64,000 nucleotides of DNA from Streptomyces sp. CB02414 (GTDB taxonomy: Bacteria > Actinomycetota > Actinomycetes > Streptomycetales > Streptomycetaceae), in NCBI RefSeq assembly GCF_001905385.1, contig NZ_LIPF01000006.1, forward strand, positions 489,510-553,509. The letters are read 5' to 3'. Position numbers and translations under genes: made by a program. Under the pieces are notes generated by a model. It saw only the letters and a list, made by a program, of their open reading frames with translations. It had not been told where the DNA came from and did not search any database. Positions 42,034 through 50,134 of this stretch are shown here, in pieces. The first letter of the stretch is position 1; each line of letters opens with the position of its first letter.

Positions 42034-43161
42034 GTGAAGCTTCAGCGCAAGAACCGGCGGGCCCTCGCTCTCGGTGCTCTCGCCGTCTCCGGCGCCCTGG
42101 CCCTCACGGCGTGCGGCTCCGACGACACCGGCGGCAACAGCAACGGCGGCGACGCCAGCAACGCCGCCAACAGCAACATCAACTGCGACGACGCCAAGGG
42201 CCAGCTCCAGGCCTCCGGTTCCTCCGCGCAGAAGAACGCGATCGACGCCTGGGTCAAGCAGTACGTCGCGGCCTGCAACGGCGTCCAGATCAACTACAAC
42301 CCGACCGGCTCCGGCGCGGGCATCACCGCCTTCACGCAGGGCCAGACCGCGTTCGCCGGCTCGGACTCCGCGCTGAAGCCGGACGAGATCGAGGCGTCGA
42401 AGAAGGTCTGCAAGGACGGCCAGGCCATCGACCTGCCGATGGTCGGCGGCCCCATCGCCGTCGGCTTCAACGTCCCGGGCGTCGACACGCTCGCCCTGGA
42501 CGCCGCGACGCTCGCCAAGATCTTCGACAGCCAGATCACCAACTGGAACGACGAGGCGATCGCCAAGCTCAACCCCGACGCGAAGCTGCCCGACCTGAAG
42601 ATCCAGGCCTTCCACCGCTCGGACGAGTCCGGCACCACCGACAACTTCACCAAGTACCTCAAGGCCGCCGCGCCCGACGCCTGGAAGTACGAGCCGGGCA
42701 AGTCCTGGGAGGCCAAGGGCGGCCAGTCCGCGCAGGGCTCCTCCGGACTGGCTGGCCAGGTGAAGCAGACGCCGGGCGCCATCTCGTACTTCGAGCTGTC
42801 GTACGCCAAGGGCGGCATCAAGACCGTCGACATCAAGACCGAGGCCGCCGAGCCGGTCGAGGCCACCGTCGACAACGCCACCGCCGCCATCGGCGCCGCC
42901 AAGATCGTCGGCACCGGCAAGGACCTCGCGCTGGAGCTGGACTACACCCCGGCCGCCGACGGCGCGTACCCGATCGTCCTCGTCACGTACGAGATCGTCT
43001 GCGACAAGGGCAACAAGGCCGAGTCCCTGCCCGCCACCAAGTCCTTCCTCAACTACATCGCCTCGGAGGACGGCCAGGGCCTGCTGAAGGACGCCGGCTA
43101 CGCCCCGATGCCCACCGAGATCATCACCAAGGTCCGCGAGACCATCACGGGCCTGAGCTGA
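42034..43161 (+). CDS. pstS: Phosphate ABC transporter substrate-binding lipoprotein PstS
   Basis: A 375-residue lipoprotein from GTG 42034. The signal peptide ends in lipobox LTAC, Cys27, followed by a Gly/Asn-rich linker. The phosphate-binding protein fold shows the ligand motif SGSSAQKNAIDAW, the FAGSDSALKPDE helix, and HRSDESGTTDNFTKYL. It binds phosphate outside the membrane and passes it to PstCA. It is the first gene of pstSCAB and is preceded by a PHO box. A hairpin after it probably lets it be made in excess over the other subunits. Confidence 0.96.
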   Translation: MKLQRKNRRALALGALAVSGALALTACGSDDTGGNSNGGDASNAANSNINCDDAKGQLQASGSSAQKNAIDAWVKQYVAACNGVQINYNPTGSGAGITAFTQGQTAFAGSDSALKPDEIEASKKVCKDGQAIDLPMVGGPIAVGFNVPGVDTLALDAATLAKIFDSQITNWNDEAIAKLNPDAKLPDLKIQAFHRSDESGTTDNFTKYLKAAAPDAWKYEPGKSWEAKGGQSAQGSSGLAGQVKQTPGAISYFELSYAKGGIKTVDIKTEAAEPVEATVDNATAAIGAAKIVGTGKDLALELDYTPAADGAYPIVLVTYEIVCDKGNKAESLPATKSFLNYIASEDGQGLLKDAGYAPMPTEIITKVRETITGLS

Positions 43162-43166
43162 CCCGA

Positions 43167-43203
43167 GTGCGGTCCGGTTCCCCGACCGGGGACCGGACCG
43201 CAC
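43167..43203 (+). terminator. Hairpin between pstS and pstC (attenuator or mRNA stabiliser)
   Basis: A near-perfect 16-bp stem: gtgcggtccggttcccc (43167-43183) against ggggaccggaccgcac (43188-43203), with one bulged T and a 4-nt loop. It lies right after the pstS stop and 54 bp before pstC. There is no T-tract. It can stop part of the transcripts or protect the 3' end of the pstS mRNA. Confidence 0.65.
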
Positions 43204-43257
43204 CGTCCGGTGCACCGCCGCCAGGAGCCCGACGGGCTCCGCAGACCGGAGAACCCG

Positions 43258-44271
43258 ATGGACATAACCACTGATCCCCAGAAGCCAGCAGCAGCCCCCG
43301 TACCGCACCAGCCCCCCGGCAAGGACGGCAAGCGCGCCACCCGCGGCGCCACCCGCCCCGGCGACCGGGTCTTCCTCGGGCTCTCCCGCGGGTCCGGCAT
43401 CCTGGTGCTGGCCATCATGGCCGCCATCGCGGCCTTCCTCACCTACCGCGCCACCCTCGCCATCAGCGAGAACGAAGCCAACTTCCTCACCAGCTTCGAG
43501 TGGAACCCCAGCGGCGACCCGCCGCAGTTCGGCATCGCCGTCCTGGTCTACGGCACCGTCGTGTCGTCGGTCATCGCGATGGCCATCGCCGTCCCGATCT
43601 CGGTCGGCATCGCCCTGTTCATCACGCACTACGCGCCCCGCAAGCTGGGCGGCGTCATCGCGTACGTGATCGACCTGCTCGCCGCCGTGCCCTCGATCGT
43701 CTACGGCCTGTGGGGCGCGCTCTTCCTCGTGCCGCACATGGACGGGCTCTTCGGCTGGCTGGACGAGTACCTCGGCTGGACCGGCATCTTCGAGTGGAGC
43801 GGCGGCGCGCCGCGCTCGATGCTCACCGTCGGCGTCCTGCTCGCGATCATGATCCTGCCGATCATCACCAACGTCAGCCGTGAGGTCTTCCGGCAGGTCC
43901 CGCGCATGCACGAGGAGGCCGCCCTGGCCCTCGGCGCCACGCGCTGGGAGGTCATCCGGATGTCGGTGATCCCCTTCGGCCGCTCCGGCATCATCTCCGC
44001 CTCGATGCTCGGCCTCGGGCGCGCGCTCGGCGAGACGATGGCCGTGGCCATGGTCCTCTCGCCGACCTTCGACATCAACGCCAGCCTGCTCGACCCGGGC
44101 GGCGGCACCTTCGCCCAGAACATCGCCAGCAAGTTCAACGAGGCGACCGTAATGGGCCGGGACGCGCTGATCGCCTCCGGTCTGGTGCTGTTCGTCATCA
44201 CGCTGCTGGTCAACGGCGGTGCCCGCATGATCATCGCTCGCCGCAAGGAGTACTCGGGGGCCAACGCATGA
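43258..44271 (+). CDS. pstC: Phosphate ABC transporter permease PstC
   Basis: A 337-residue permease from ATG 43258. It has six transmembrane segments and the inner-membrane permease loop EEAALALGATRWEVIRMSVIP followed by GRALGETMAVAMVL. It forms the channel with PstA. Its stop overlaps the pstA start by 4 bp (ATGA). Confidence 0.96.
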   Translation: MDITTDPQKPAAAPVPHQPPGKDGKRATRGATRPGDRVFLGLSRGSGILVLAIMAAIAAFLTYRATLAISENEANFLTSFEWNPSGDPPQFGIAVLVYGTVVSSVIAMAIAVPISVGIALFITHYAPRKLGGVIAYVIDLLAAVPSIVYGLWGALFLVPHMDGLFGWLDEYLGWTGIFEWSGGAPRSMLTVGVLLAIMILPIITNVSREVFRQVPRMHEEAALALGATRWEVIRMSVIPFGRSGIISASMLGLGRALGETMAVAMVLSPTFDINASLLDPGGGTFAQNIASKFNEATVMGRDALIASGLVLFVITLLVNGGARMIIARRKEYSGANA

Positions 44272-45326
44272 GCCACGCAACCCTCACCCCCAAGAGCCGC
44301 AGCTCCCTGCGCGGCGCCACCCTGCCCAAGTGGTTCCCGTGGGCGGTCGCCGCCGGCGCGACCCTCGCCGGCCTCGGCATCAGCACCGTGGCAGGGCTGA
44401 ACAGCAGCATCCAGTGGGCCCTGATCGCCGTGGTCCTCTTCGTCGGCGGCACGTACGCCATCTCGGCGGGCGTCGAGGGCGGGCGGCAGGCCAAGGACCG
44501 GGTGGCGACCAGCATGGTCTGGGTCGCGTTCCTGCTGGCCCTGATCCCGCTGCTGTCCCTGATCTGGGAGACCGTCAAGCGGGGCGTCGACGTCCTCGAC
44601 GGCTACTTCCTCACCCACTCGATGGGCGTGGTCGCCGACTACGAGCCCGGCGGCGGCATCTACCACGCCATCCTCGGCACCCTGGAGCAGGTCGGCCTCG
44701 CCACCCTGTTCTCCGTGCCGGTCGGCGTGCTCACCGCGATCTACCTGGTCGAGTACGGGAAGGGCCGGCTCGCCAAGGCGGTCACGTTCTTCGTGGACGT
44801 GATGACGGGCATCCCGTCGATCGTCGCGGGCCTGTTCATCCTCAGCCTGTGGGTCCTCATCCTGGACATGGGCCCGTCCGGCGTCGCCGGCTCCTTCGCC
44901 CTGTCCATCCTGATGATCCCGGTGGTGGTCCGCTCCACCGAGGAGATGCTCAAGCTCGTCCCCAACGAGCTGCGCGAGGCGTCGCTGGCGCTCGGCGTGC
45001 CGAAGTGGCGCACGATCCTGAAGGTCGTCCTGCCCACGTCGATCGGCGGCATCGTCACCGGCGTCATGCTGTCCATCGCCCGCATCACCGGTGAGACGGC
45101 GCCCGTGCTGCTGCTGGTCTGGGGCACGGACTTCATCAACGCGAACCCGTTCCAGGACCCGCAGGAATCGCTGCCGATGTACATCTACCTCCAGTACACC
45201 GCCGGTTCCGACCCCGCCTACGACCGTGCCTGGGCGGCGGCCCTGACGCTCATCGCGTTCATCATGATCCTCAACCTCGTGGCCCGCGGGATCGCCCGCT
45301 GGAAGGCCCCGAAGACGGGTCGCTGA
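44268..45326 (+). CDS. pstA: Phosphate ABC transporter permease PstA
   Basis: A 352-residue permease. It has about eight hydrophobic segments, more than the usual six, since an extra N-terminal hairpin (FPWAVAAGATLAGLGISTVAG and IQWALIAVVLFVGGTYA) precedes the conserved part. The EAA loop is NELREASLALGVPKWRTILKVVLP, with ITGETAPVLLL after it. It is translationally coupled to pstC. Confidence 0.95.
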   Translation: MSHATLTPKSRSSLRGATLPKWFPWAVAAGATLAGLGISTVAGLNSSIQWALIAVVLFVGGTYAISAGVEGGRQAKDRVATSMVWVAFLLALIPLLSLIWETVKRGVDVLDGYFLTHSMGVVADYEPGGGIYHAILGTLEQVGLATLFSVPVGVLTAIYLVEYGKGRLAKAVTFFVDVMTGIPSIVAGLFILSLWVLILDMGPSGVAGSFALSILMIPVVVRSTEEMLKLVPNELREASLALGVPKWRTILKVVLPTSIGGIVTGVMLSIARITGETAPVLLLVWGTDFINANPFQDPQESLPMYIYLQYTAGSDPAYDRAWAAALTLIAFIMILNLVARGIARWKAPKTGR

Positions 45327-45383
45327 CGCGGCCACAGCAAGAACAGTCAGCGACCCGGACCCGCGAAAGAAGAAGTGATACCC

Positions 45384-46160
45384 ATGGCCAAGCGCATAGA
45401 CGTCAGCGGCCTCAACGCCTACTACGGCTCCTTCCTGGCCATCGAGGACATCTCGATGACCGTCGAGCCCCGCTCCGTGACCGCCTTCATCGGCCCCTCC
45501 GGCTGCGGCAAGTCCACCTTCCTGCGCACGCTCAACCGCATGCACGAGGTCACGCCCGGCGGCCGCGTCGACGGCAAGGTCATGCTGGACGACGAGAACC
45601 TCTACGGCGCCGGCATCGACCCGGTGGCCGTACGCCGCGAGGTCGGCATGGTCTTCCAGCGCCCGAACCCGTTCCCGACCATGTCGGTGTACGACAACGT
45701 CGCGGCCGGCCTGCGGCTCAACGGCAAGTTCAAGAAGTCCGAGATGGACGACGTCGTCGAGAAGTCGCTGCGCGGCGCCAACCTCTGGAACGAGGTGAAG
45801 GACCGCCTGAACAAGCCGGGCTCCGGCCTCTCCGGCGGTCAGCAGCAGCGCCTGTGCATCGCCCGCGCCATCGCCGTCGAGCCGAACGTCCTCCTCATGG
45901 ACGAGCCCTGCTCCGCCCTGGACCCGATCTCCACTCTCGCCATCGAGGACCTGATCGGCGAGCTGAAGGAGCGCTTCACGATCGTCATCGTGACGCACAA
46001 CATGCAGCAGGCGGCGCGCGTCTCCGACCGCACGGCGTTCTTCAACCTGGCGGCGGTCGGCCAGCCCGGCAAGCTGATCGAGATCGACGAGACGGAGCGC
46101 ATCTTCTCCAACCCGTCGGTCCAGGCCACGGAGGACTACATCTCCGGCCGCTTCGGCTAG
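45384..46160 (+). CDS. pstB: Phosphate ABC transporter ATP-binding protein PstB
   Basis: A 258-residue ATPase from ATG 45384. Walker A is GPSGCGKST, the Q-loop is VFQRPNPFPTMSVYDN, the signature is LSGGQQQRLCIARA, Walker B is LLMDEPCSALDP, and the H-loop is VTHNMQQA. It powers PstCA. It is the last pst gene and is followed by a strong terminator; phoU is not part of the operon. Confidence 0.96.
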   Translation: MAKRIDVSGLNAYYGSFLAIEDISMTVEPRSVTAFIGPSGCGKSTFLRTLNRMHEVTPGGRVDGKVMLDDENLYGAGIDPVAVRREVGMVFQRPNPFPTMSVYDNVAAGLRLNGKFKKSEMDDVVEKSLRGANLWNEVKDRLNKPGSGLSGGQQQRLCIARAIAVEPNVLLMDEPCSALDPISTLAIEDLIGELKERFTIVIVTHNMQQAARVSDRTAFFNLAAVGQPGKLIEIDETERIFSNPSVQATEDYISGRFG

Positions 46161-46216
46161 ACCCCACCCCGATCCCCTCGCGGTGCTGCATGGCGGTGCC
46201 ACCGCGAGGAGCACAA

Positions 46217-46245
46217 AGGGCCCGCCCCCTCCGGGGGCGGGCCCT
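46217..46245 (+). terminator. Terminator of the pst operon
   Basis: A 13-bp perfect stem (agggcccgccccc at 46217-46229 with its complement at 46233-46245) and a 3-nt loop, 57 bp after pstB, followed by cttac. Confidence 0.82.
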
Positions 46246-46260
46246 CTTACATACTCGCCG

Positions 46261-46299
46261 AGCTGCGGGCAGTCGCACCGCCCCAGCTGCGGGCAGTCG
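46261..46299. repeat. Direct repeat pair, possible interspersed Streptomyces repeat
   Basis: The 15-mer agctgcgggcagtcg occurs at 46261-46275 and again at 46285-46299, a 24-bp period, next to a ccgcccc/ggggcgg inverted pair. The region 46246-46391 between the pst terminator and the pit end has no gene. From memory the second copy and the bases after it look like a repeat found often between Streptomyces genes; this was not checked. Confidence 0.5.
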
Positions 46300-46391
46300 T
46301 GCCGCTGGGGCGGCACGGGTGGGCGCAGCGGCACCCGGCCAGCGCCGGCCCGCGAAACCCACCCCCGCCCAGCACGGACGCAGGCGAGCCG

Positions 46392-47390
46392 CTACAGGAA
46401 CACCAGATTGACCACCCAGAACGACACCGCAGCCACCACCGCGGCCGCCGGCATCGTGATGAACCACCCCACGATGATGTTCCGCGCAACCCCCCACCGC
46501 ACGGCATTCACCCGCTTAGTAGCCCCCACACCCATGATCGACGACGTAATGACATGCGTCGTCGAGATCGGCGCGTGGAACAGGAACGCCGACCCGAACA
46601 TGATCGACGCCCCCGTCGTCTCCGCGGCGAACCCCTGCGGCGGATCCAGCTCGATGATCTTCCGCCCCAGCGTCCGCATGATCCGCCAGCCCCCCGCGTA
46701 CGTCCCCGCGGACAGCATCAGCGCACACGCGATCTTCACCCACACCGGAATGGGATCGCCGTAGTCCTCGACATCGGCGATGACCAGCGCCATCACCACG
46801 ATGCCCATCGTCTTCTGCGCGTCCTGCAGACCGTGCCCCAGCGCCATACCCGCCGCCGACACCGTCTGCGCGATACGGAAGCCCCGCTTCGCCTTGTGCG
46901 GGTTGGCCCGCCGGAAGATCCACATGATGGCCGTCATCACCAGGTAACCGGCGATCAGACCGACCACCGGCGACACGAACATCGGAATGACGATCTTGTC
47001 GACGACCCCGTGCCAGTACACGGTCGTGCTCCCGGCCAGCGCGGCCCCCACCATCCCGCCGAACAACGCGTGCGAGGACGAGGACGGCAGCCCGAAGTAC
47101 CAGGTGATGAGGTTCCAGACGATGGCACCCACGAGCGCCGCGAAGAGGATCCCCATCCCCTTCGAGCCCTCGGGCGTCTCGATCAGCCCCTCGCTGACGG
47201 TCTTGGCGACCCCGGAGCCGAGGAACGCGCCGGCGAGGTTCATGACGGCGGCCATCGCGAGCGCCGCGCGGGGCGTCAGCGCACGCGTCGACACGGACGT
47301 CGCGATCGCGTTCGCCGAGTCGTGGAAACCGTTGGTGTACGTGAAGAAGAGCGCGACCCCGATGGTCACGACCAGAGCGAAGGTGTCCAT
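46392..47390 (-). CDS. pit: Low-affinity inorganic phosphate transporter Pit
   Basis: A 332-residue PiT-family transporter. Both family signatures are present: TNGFHDSANAIATSVSTRAL in the N-terminal half and HAPISTTHVITSSIMGVGATKR in the C-terminal half. GLPSSSSHALFGGMVGAAL is also a hallmark. About nine to ten membrane segments are seen. It takes up metal-phosphate with protons. It lies 7 bp after the PhoU-like gene, its usual partner. Confidence 0.95.
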   Translation of the reverse strand: MDTFALVVTIGVALFFTYTNGFHDSANAIATSVSTRALTPRAALAMAAVMNLAGAFLGSGVAKTVSEGLIETPEGSKGMGILFAALVGAIVWNLITWYFGLPSSSSHALFGGMVGAALAGSTTVYWHGVVDKIVIPMFVSPVVGLIAGYLVMTAIMWIFRRANPHKAKRGFRIAQTVSAAGMALGHGLQDAQKTMGIVVMALVIADVEDYGDPIPVWVKIACALMLSAGTYAGGWRIMRTLGRKIIELDPPQGFAAETTGASIMFGSAFLFHAPISTTHVITSSIMGVGATKRVNAVRWGVARNIIVGWFITMPAAAVVAAVSFWVVNLVFL

Positions 47391-47397
47391 GAAGGGG

Positions 47398-48018
47398 TCA
47401 GGACTCCTTGACCGCGATGGTCTCCACCGTGTTCGCCACGTGCTCGAACGCGTCGGCCGCTTCCTCGAGCACGTCGACGATCTGCTTGAGCTTCAGCACC
47501 TCGATGGCCTCGTACTTGCCGTTGAAGAGGTGGGCGAGCAGCTTGCGGTGGATCTGGTCGGCCTGGTTCTCGAGCCGGTTGACCTCGATCCAGTACTCGG
47601 TGAGGTTGTCCATGGTGCGCAGGTTCGGCATCGCCTCGGCGGTCAGTTCCGCCGCCCGCGCCAGCACCTCGATCTGCTGCTCGACGCCCTTGGGCAGTTC
47701 CTCGATGTTGTAGAGGACGACCAGGTCGACGGCCTCCTCCATGAAGTCCATGATGTCGTCGAGGGAGGAGGCGAGGTTGTAGATGTCCTCGCGGTCGAAG
47801 GGCGTGATGAACGAGGAGTTCAGCTGGTGGAAGATCGCGTGCGTGGCGTCGTCACCGGCGTGTTCGGCGGCCCGCATACGCTCTGCGATCTCGGCCCGGG
47901 CGGATGCGTCCGCCCCGAGCAGTTCCATCAGGAGTTTCGAGCCCGTGACGATGTTGTCCGCGGATGCGGCGAACATGTCGTAGAAGCTCGTCTCCCTGGG
48001 GGTCAGACGAAAGCGCAC
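47398..48018 (-). CDS. PhoU-like (DUF47/TIGR00153) phosphate transport regulator
   Basis: A 206-residue helical protein from GTG 48018. It begins MRFRLTPRETSFYDMFAASADNIV, the DUF47 start, and keeps FITPFDREDIYNLASSLDDIMDFMEEAVDLVVLY with the E/D-xxx-D metal-binding pairs. Such proteins are encoded next to Pit transporters in many bacteria and regulate them. It is not PhoU proper, which acts with PstB. Confidence 0.92.
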   Translation of the reverse strand: MRFRLTPRETSFYDMFAASADNIVTGSKLLMELLGADASARAEIAERMRAAEHAGDDATHAIFHQLNSSFITPFDREDIYNLASSLDDIMDFMEEAVDLVVLYNIEELPKGVEQQIEVLARAAELTAEAMPNLRTMDNLTEYWIEVNRLENQADQIHRKLLAHLFNGKYEAIEVLKLKQIVDVLEEAADAFEHVANTVETIAVKES

Positions 48019-48207
48019 GTGGGGTCCTCGGGGTGCATCGGTTTCGGTCAGGCTGATGCTAGGCGCATCATCCGGCCACGGCTAACGGGCCGTCCCCCAG
48101 TGTCGCCCATCAGGAAGACTGATGAGCAGGGGGGCGACACCCGGACGACGCCCAGGCCACTGCCAGGGTTTTCTTTCAAAGGCCCCTTACCCCGCAAAGT
48201 TCGTTAC

Positions 48208-48230
48208 CATATACCCGCCAGGGGTATATG
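48208..48230. promoter_or_regulatory. CsoR operator
   Basis: The sequence catataccc-gccag-gggtatatg is a perfect 9-5-9 inverted repeat of the form TATACCC...GGGTATA, the known CsoR binding pattern. It ends 33 bp upstream of the csoR start, so CsoR is autoregulated. Confidence 0.85.
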
Positions 48231-48263
48231 TCCGCTATCTGCCCAATCTCACAGGAGGACGCG

Positions 48264-48650
48264 ATGACGACCACTGAGGCCGGCGCAGGTGCGCCCTCCC
48301 CCGCCGTCGACGAGGTGACCGGGGTGGAGACGGACGGCACCGACGTCGTGACCGACCACGACCGGGGCGTGCACGGGTACCACAAGCAGAAGGACGAGCA
48401 CCTCAAGCGGCTGCGCCGCATCGAGGGGCAGATCCGCGGCCTCCAGCGGATGGTCGACGAGGACGTCTACTGCATCGACATACTGACCCAGGTCTCCGCC
48501 TCCACGAAGGCCCTGCAGTCCTTCGCCCTGCAACTCCTGGAGGAGCACCTGCGCCACTGCGTCGCCGACGCGGCCGTCAAGGGAGGCGCCGAGATCGACG
48601 CGAAGGTGGAGGAGGCCACGAAGGCGATCGGCCGCCTGCTGCGCACCTGA
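48264..48650 (+). CDS. csoR: Copper-sensing transcriptional repressor CsoR
   Basis: A 128-residue protein from ATG 48264 with a ribosome site (AGGAGGA). After an acidic disordered N-terminal 35 residues, the DUF156 helical core reads KDEHLKRLRRIEGQIRGLQRMV. The Cu(I) ligands are the Cys in DVYCIDILTQ and His and Cys in EEHLRHCVADA, all kept. Cu(I) binding releases it from its operator. No copper ATPase or chaperone gene is adjacent; targets must lie elsewhere. Confidence 0.94.
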   Translation: MTTTEAGAGAPSPAVDEVTGVETDGTDVVTDHDRGVHGYHKQKDEHLKRLRRIEGQIRGLQRMVDEDVYCIDILTQVSASTKALQSFALQLLEEHLRHCVADAAVKGGAEIDAKVEEATKAIGRLLRT

Positions 48651-48681
48651 CCCCCGGCGGCTCCGCAGGACCGGCCGGCCA

Positions 48682-48864
48682 CTACCGGTCGGCCGGAGCG
48701 GCCCTGCGCTCCTCGGCCACCCGCAGCACTTCGTCGATGCTCTCCAGACTGAGCCGCTCCCGGGCGGCCGACGCCGCGATGATCAGCTCGCCGCACAGCT
48801 CGATCTCGGCGAGGGCCACGTGGTCCTGAACCGCCGTACCGCCGACCGGAGCCACGCGCGTCAC
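48682..48864 (-). CDS. Small hypothetical protein
   Basis: A 60-residue protein from GTG 48864. Its sequence, with DHVALAEIELCGELIIAASA and ERLSLESIDEVLRV, is helical and acidic, with no membrane segment. The coding pattern and conserved location after csoR in Streptomyces support a real gene. Function unknown. Confidence 0.6.
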   Translation of the reverse strand: MTRVAPVGGTAVQDHVALAEIELCGELIIAASAARERLSLESIDEVLRVAEERRAAPADR

Positions 48865-48932
48865 CTCGTCTCTGCCGTCACCGACTTCCTAGAGTAGGGA
48901 GCGGCCTACACACCGCGCATGGCACGGAAGGG

Positions 48933-49814
48933 CTAGTTCTTGTCGCCGCCCGGCCCCGCCGCGATCTTGCCGGCGTAGATGTCCTCGTCGTCCGGCAGCC
49001 GTACGCGGACGGCGGCGCCGAAATCGTAGAGCAGCGTCGTCGAGGCGACGTCGACGGTCCCCTCGTCCCGCCCGTTGACGAAGCTGAAGCGGTGCCGGAC
49101 CTTGCGGATGCGGCCCTCGTCGTCGAGGTAGGCGTCGAAGGGCACCTCGGCGGTGGCGAACCCGTCGGCGGCGGCGGCCAGCGCCTCCTTGTTCCCGTCG
49201 GACGCGCCCCGCGCCGCCCGCGCCAGATCGGCGGTCCCCCGGTAGTGCCGCACCTCGGTCCCGCCGACCTCGGTGCGCCCCACGTACGTCGCCGTCCGCG
49301 TCCCGCGCAGCACCTCGGCGGCGGCGAAGGGGTCGGTCGCCCCGCCGGTCACGAGGTTCCCGTCGGACAGCGAGGCGGTCTCCACCCGCACCCACTTGTC
49401 GTCGGGCACGCCGGCCCCCCGGTTCTTCATGAACAGGGCCCCCGGCGCGAGCAGTTCGGTGATCGGCCGGTGCTCGCTCGTGCCCGCGGGGTCCTGCGGC
49501 AGCCGCACCTCCAGCCGCCCGAACCGCCGCTCGAAGTCGTAGACGCCCTCGCCCCGGATGGTGACCCGCGTCCCGCCGCTGGCCATCTCCATCGCGGTGC
49601 GCGCCTTGGCGCTCCCGGCGGCCACCAGCCGGTCGGCGGCCCGGTGCAGCACGGCGACCGGATCGCCGCCACCCGCTCCCTGGGCCGCGGCTCCCTCCCC
49701 GGAACACGCGCTCCCGGCCAGCCACACACAGACCACACCCCCGGCGACGGCGAGACCACCGGCCGCCCTCCTGCCCCGCCGCTCCCTCTCCCGCTCCCGT
49801 TCCCGCCCGACCAT
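48933..49814 (-). CDS. Lipoprotein, LppX/LprG-like fold
   Basis: A 293-residue lipoprotein from ATG 49814 (GTG 49820 possible). The N-terminus is unusually Arg/Glu-rich (VGRERERERERRGRRAA), then a hydrophobic segment and lipobox LAGSAC, Cys37. The mature part alternates strands and helices, with VYDFERRFGRLEVRLPQD and TATYVGRTEVGGTEVRHYRGTADL, as in LolA/LppX-like lipoproteins. It may carry a lipid between membrane leaflets, but the ligand is unknown. Confidence 0.8.
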   Translation of the reverse strand: MVGRERERERERRGRRAAGGLAVAGGVVCVWLAGSACSGEGAAAQGAGGGDPVAVLHRAADRLVAAGSAKARTAMEMASGGTRVTIRGEGVYDFERRFGRLEVRLPQDPAGTSEHRPITELLAPGALFMKNRGAGVPDDKWVRVETASLSDGNLVTGGATDPFAAAEVLRGTRTATYVGRTEVGGTEVRHYRGTADLARAARGASDGNKEALAAAADGFATAEVPFDAYLDDEGRIRKVRHRFSFVNGRDEGTVDVASTTLLYDFGAAVRVRLPDDEDIYAGKIAAGPGGDKN

Positions 49815-49901
49815 CGCCACCTACCCCAGCCGTCACGCCCGCTCCGGACCCCCTGCCGACCCGGTTAACGAGGGGTGGGTGACGCCGGTAACGTGGACGG
49901 C

Positions 49902-50084
49902 GTGGCGCAGCAGGACGGGCTGGAAGCCCCCGGGGAAGCCCCCGGACCGGAACCGGAACACCTCACGACGACGGCCGAACAGGGCCGCTTCTGCCTGGCC
50001 CGTTGCAGCTGCGGCTGGCGGGGCCCGGCCCGCAGGGCGAGAAGCCAGGCCCGGACGGACGCGCAAACGCACACGGCGGCCTGA
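49902..50084 (+). CDS. Small Cys-motif protein
   Basis: A 60-residue protein from GTG 49902. Its core FCLARCSCGWRGPARRARSQAR holds three Cys in a C-x3-C-x-C form. Proteins with this ending (CSCGW..PAR) are scattered widely in Streptomyces; they might bind zinc. Its stop codon lies in the following hairpin. Confidence 0.6.
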   Translation: MAQQDGLEAPGEAPGPEPEHLTTTAEQGRFCLARCSCGWRGPARRARSQARTDAQTHTAA

Positions 50085-50095
50085 AAAGGCCGCCG
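50074..50095 (+). terminator. Hairpin terminator after the small Cys-motif gene
   Basis: The stem cggcggcct (50074-50082) and aggccgccg (50087-50095) closes a 4-nt gaaa loop, a very stable tetraloop. It overlaps the stop codon of the gene before it and may also end the PAP2 transcript from the other side. Confidence 0.7.
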
Positions 50096-50134
50096 CGTGC
50101 GTTGCTGAGGTGAGGAGGAGGTCTGCCCTAGGCC

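Noticed and set aside
43701..46334. An 877-codon minus-strand frame over pstC, pstA and pstB
   Set aside because: Shadow of the pst genes; composition is biased to Asp, Arg and Gly with no motif.
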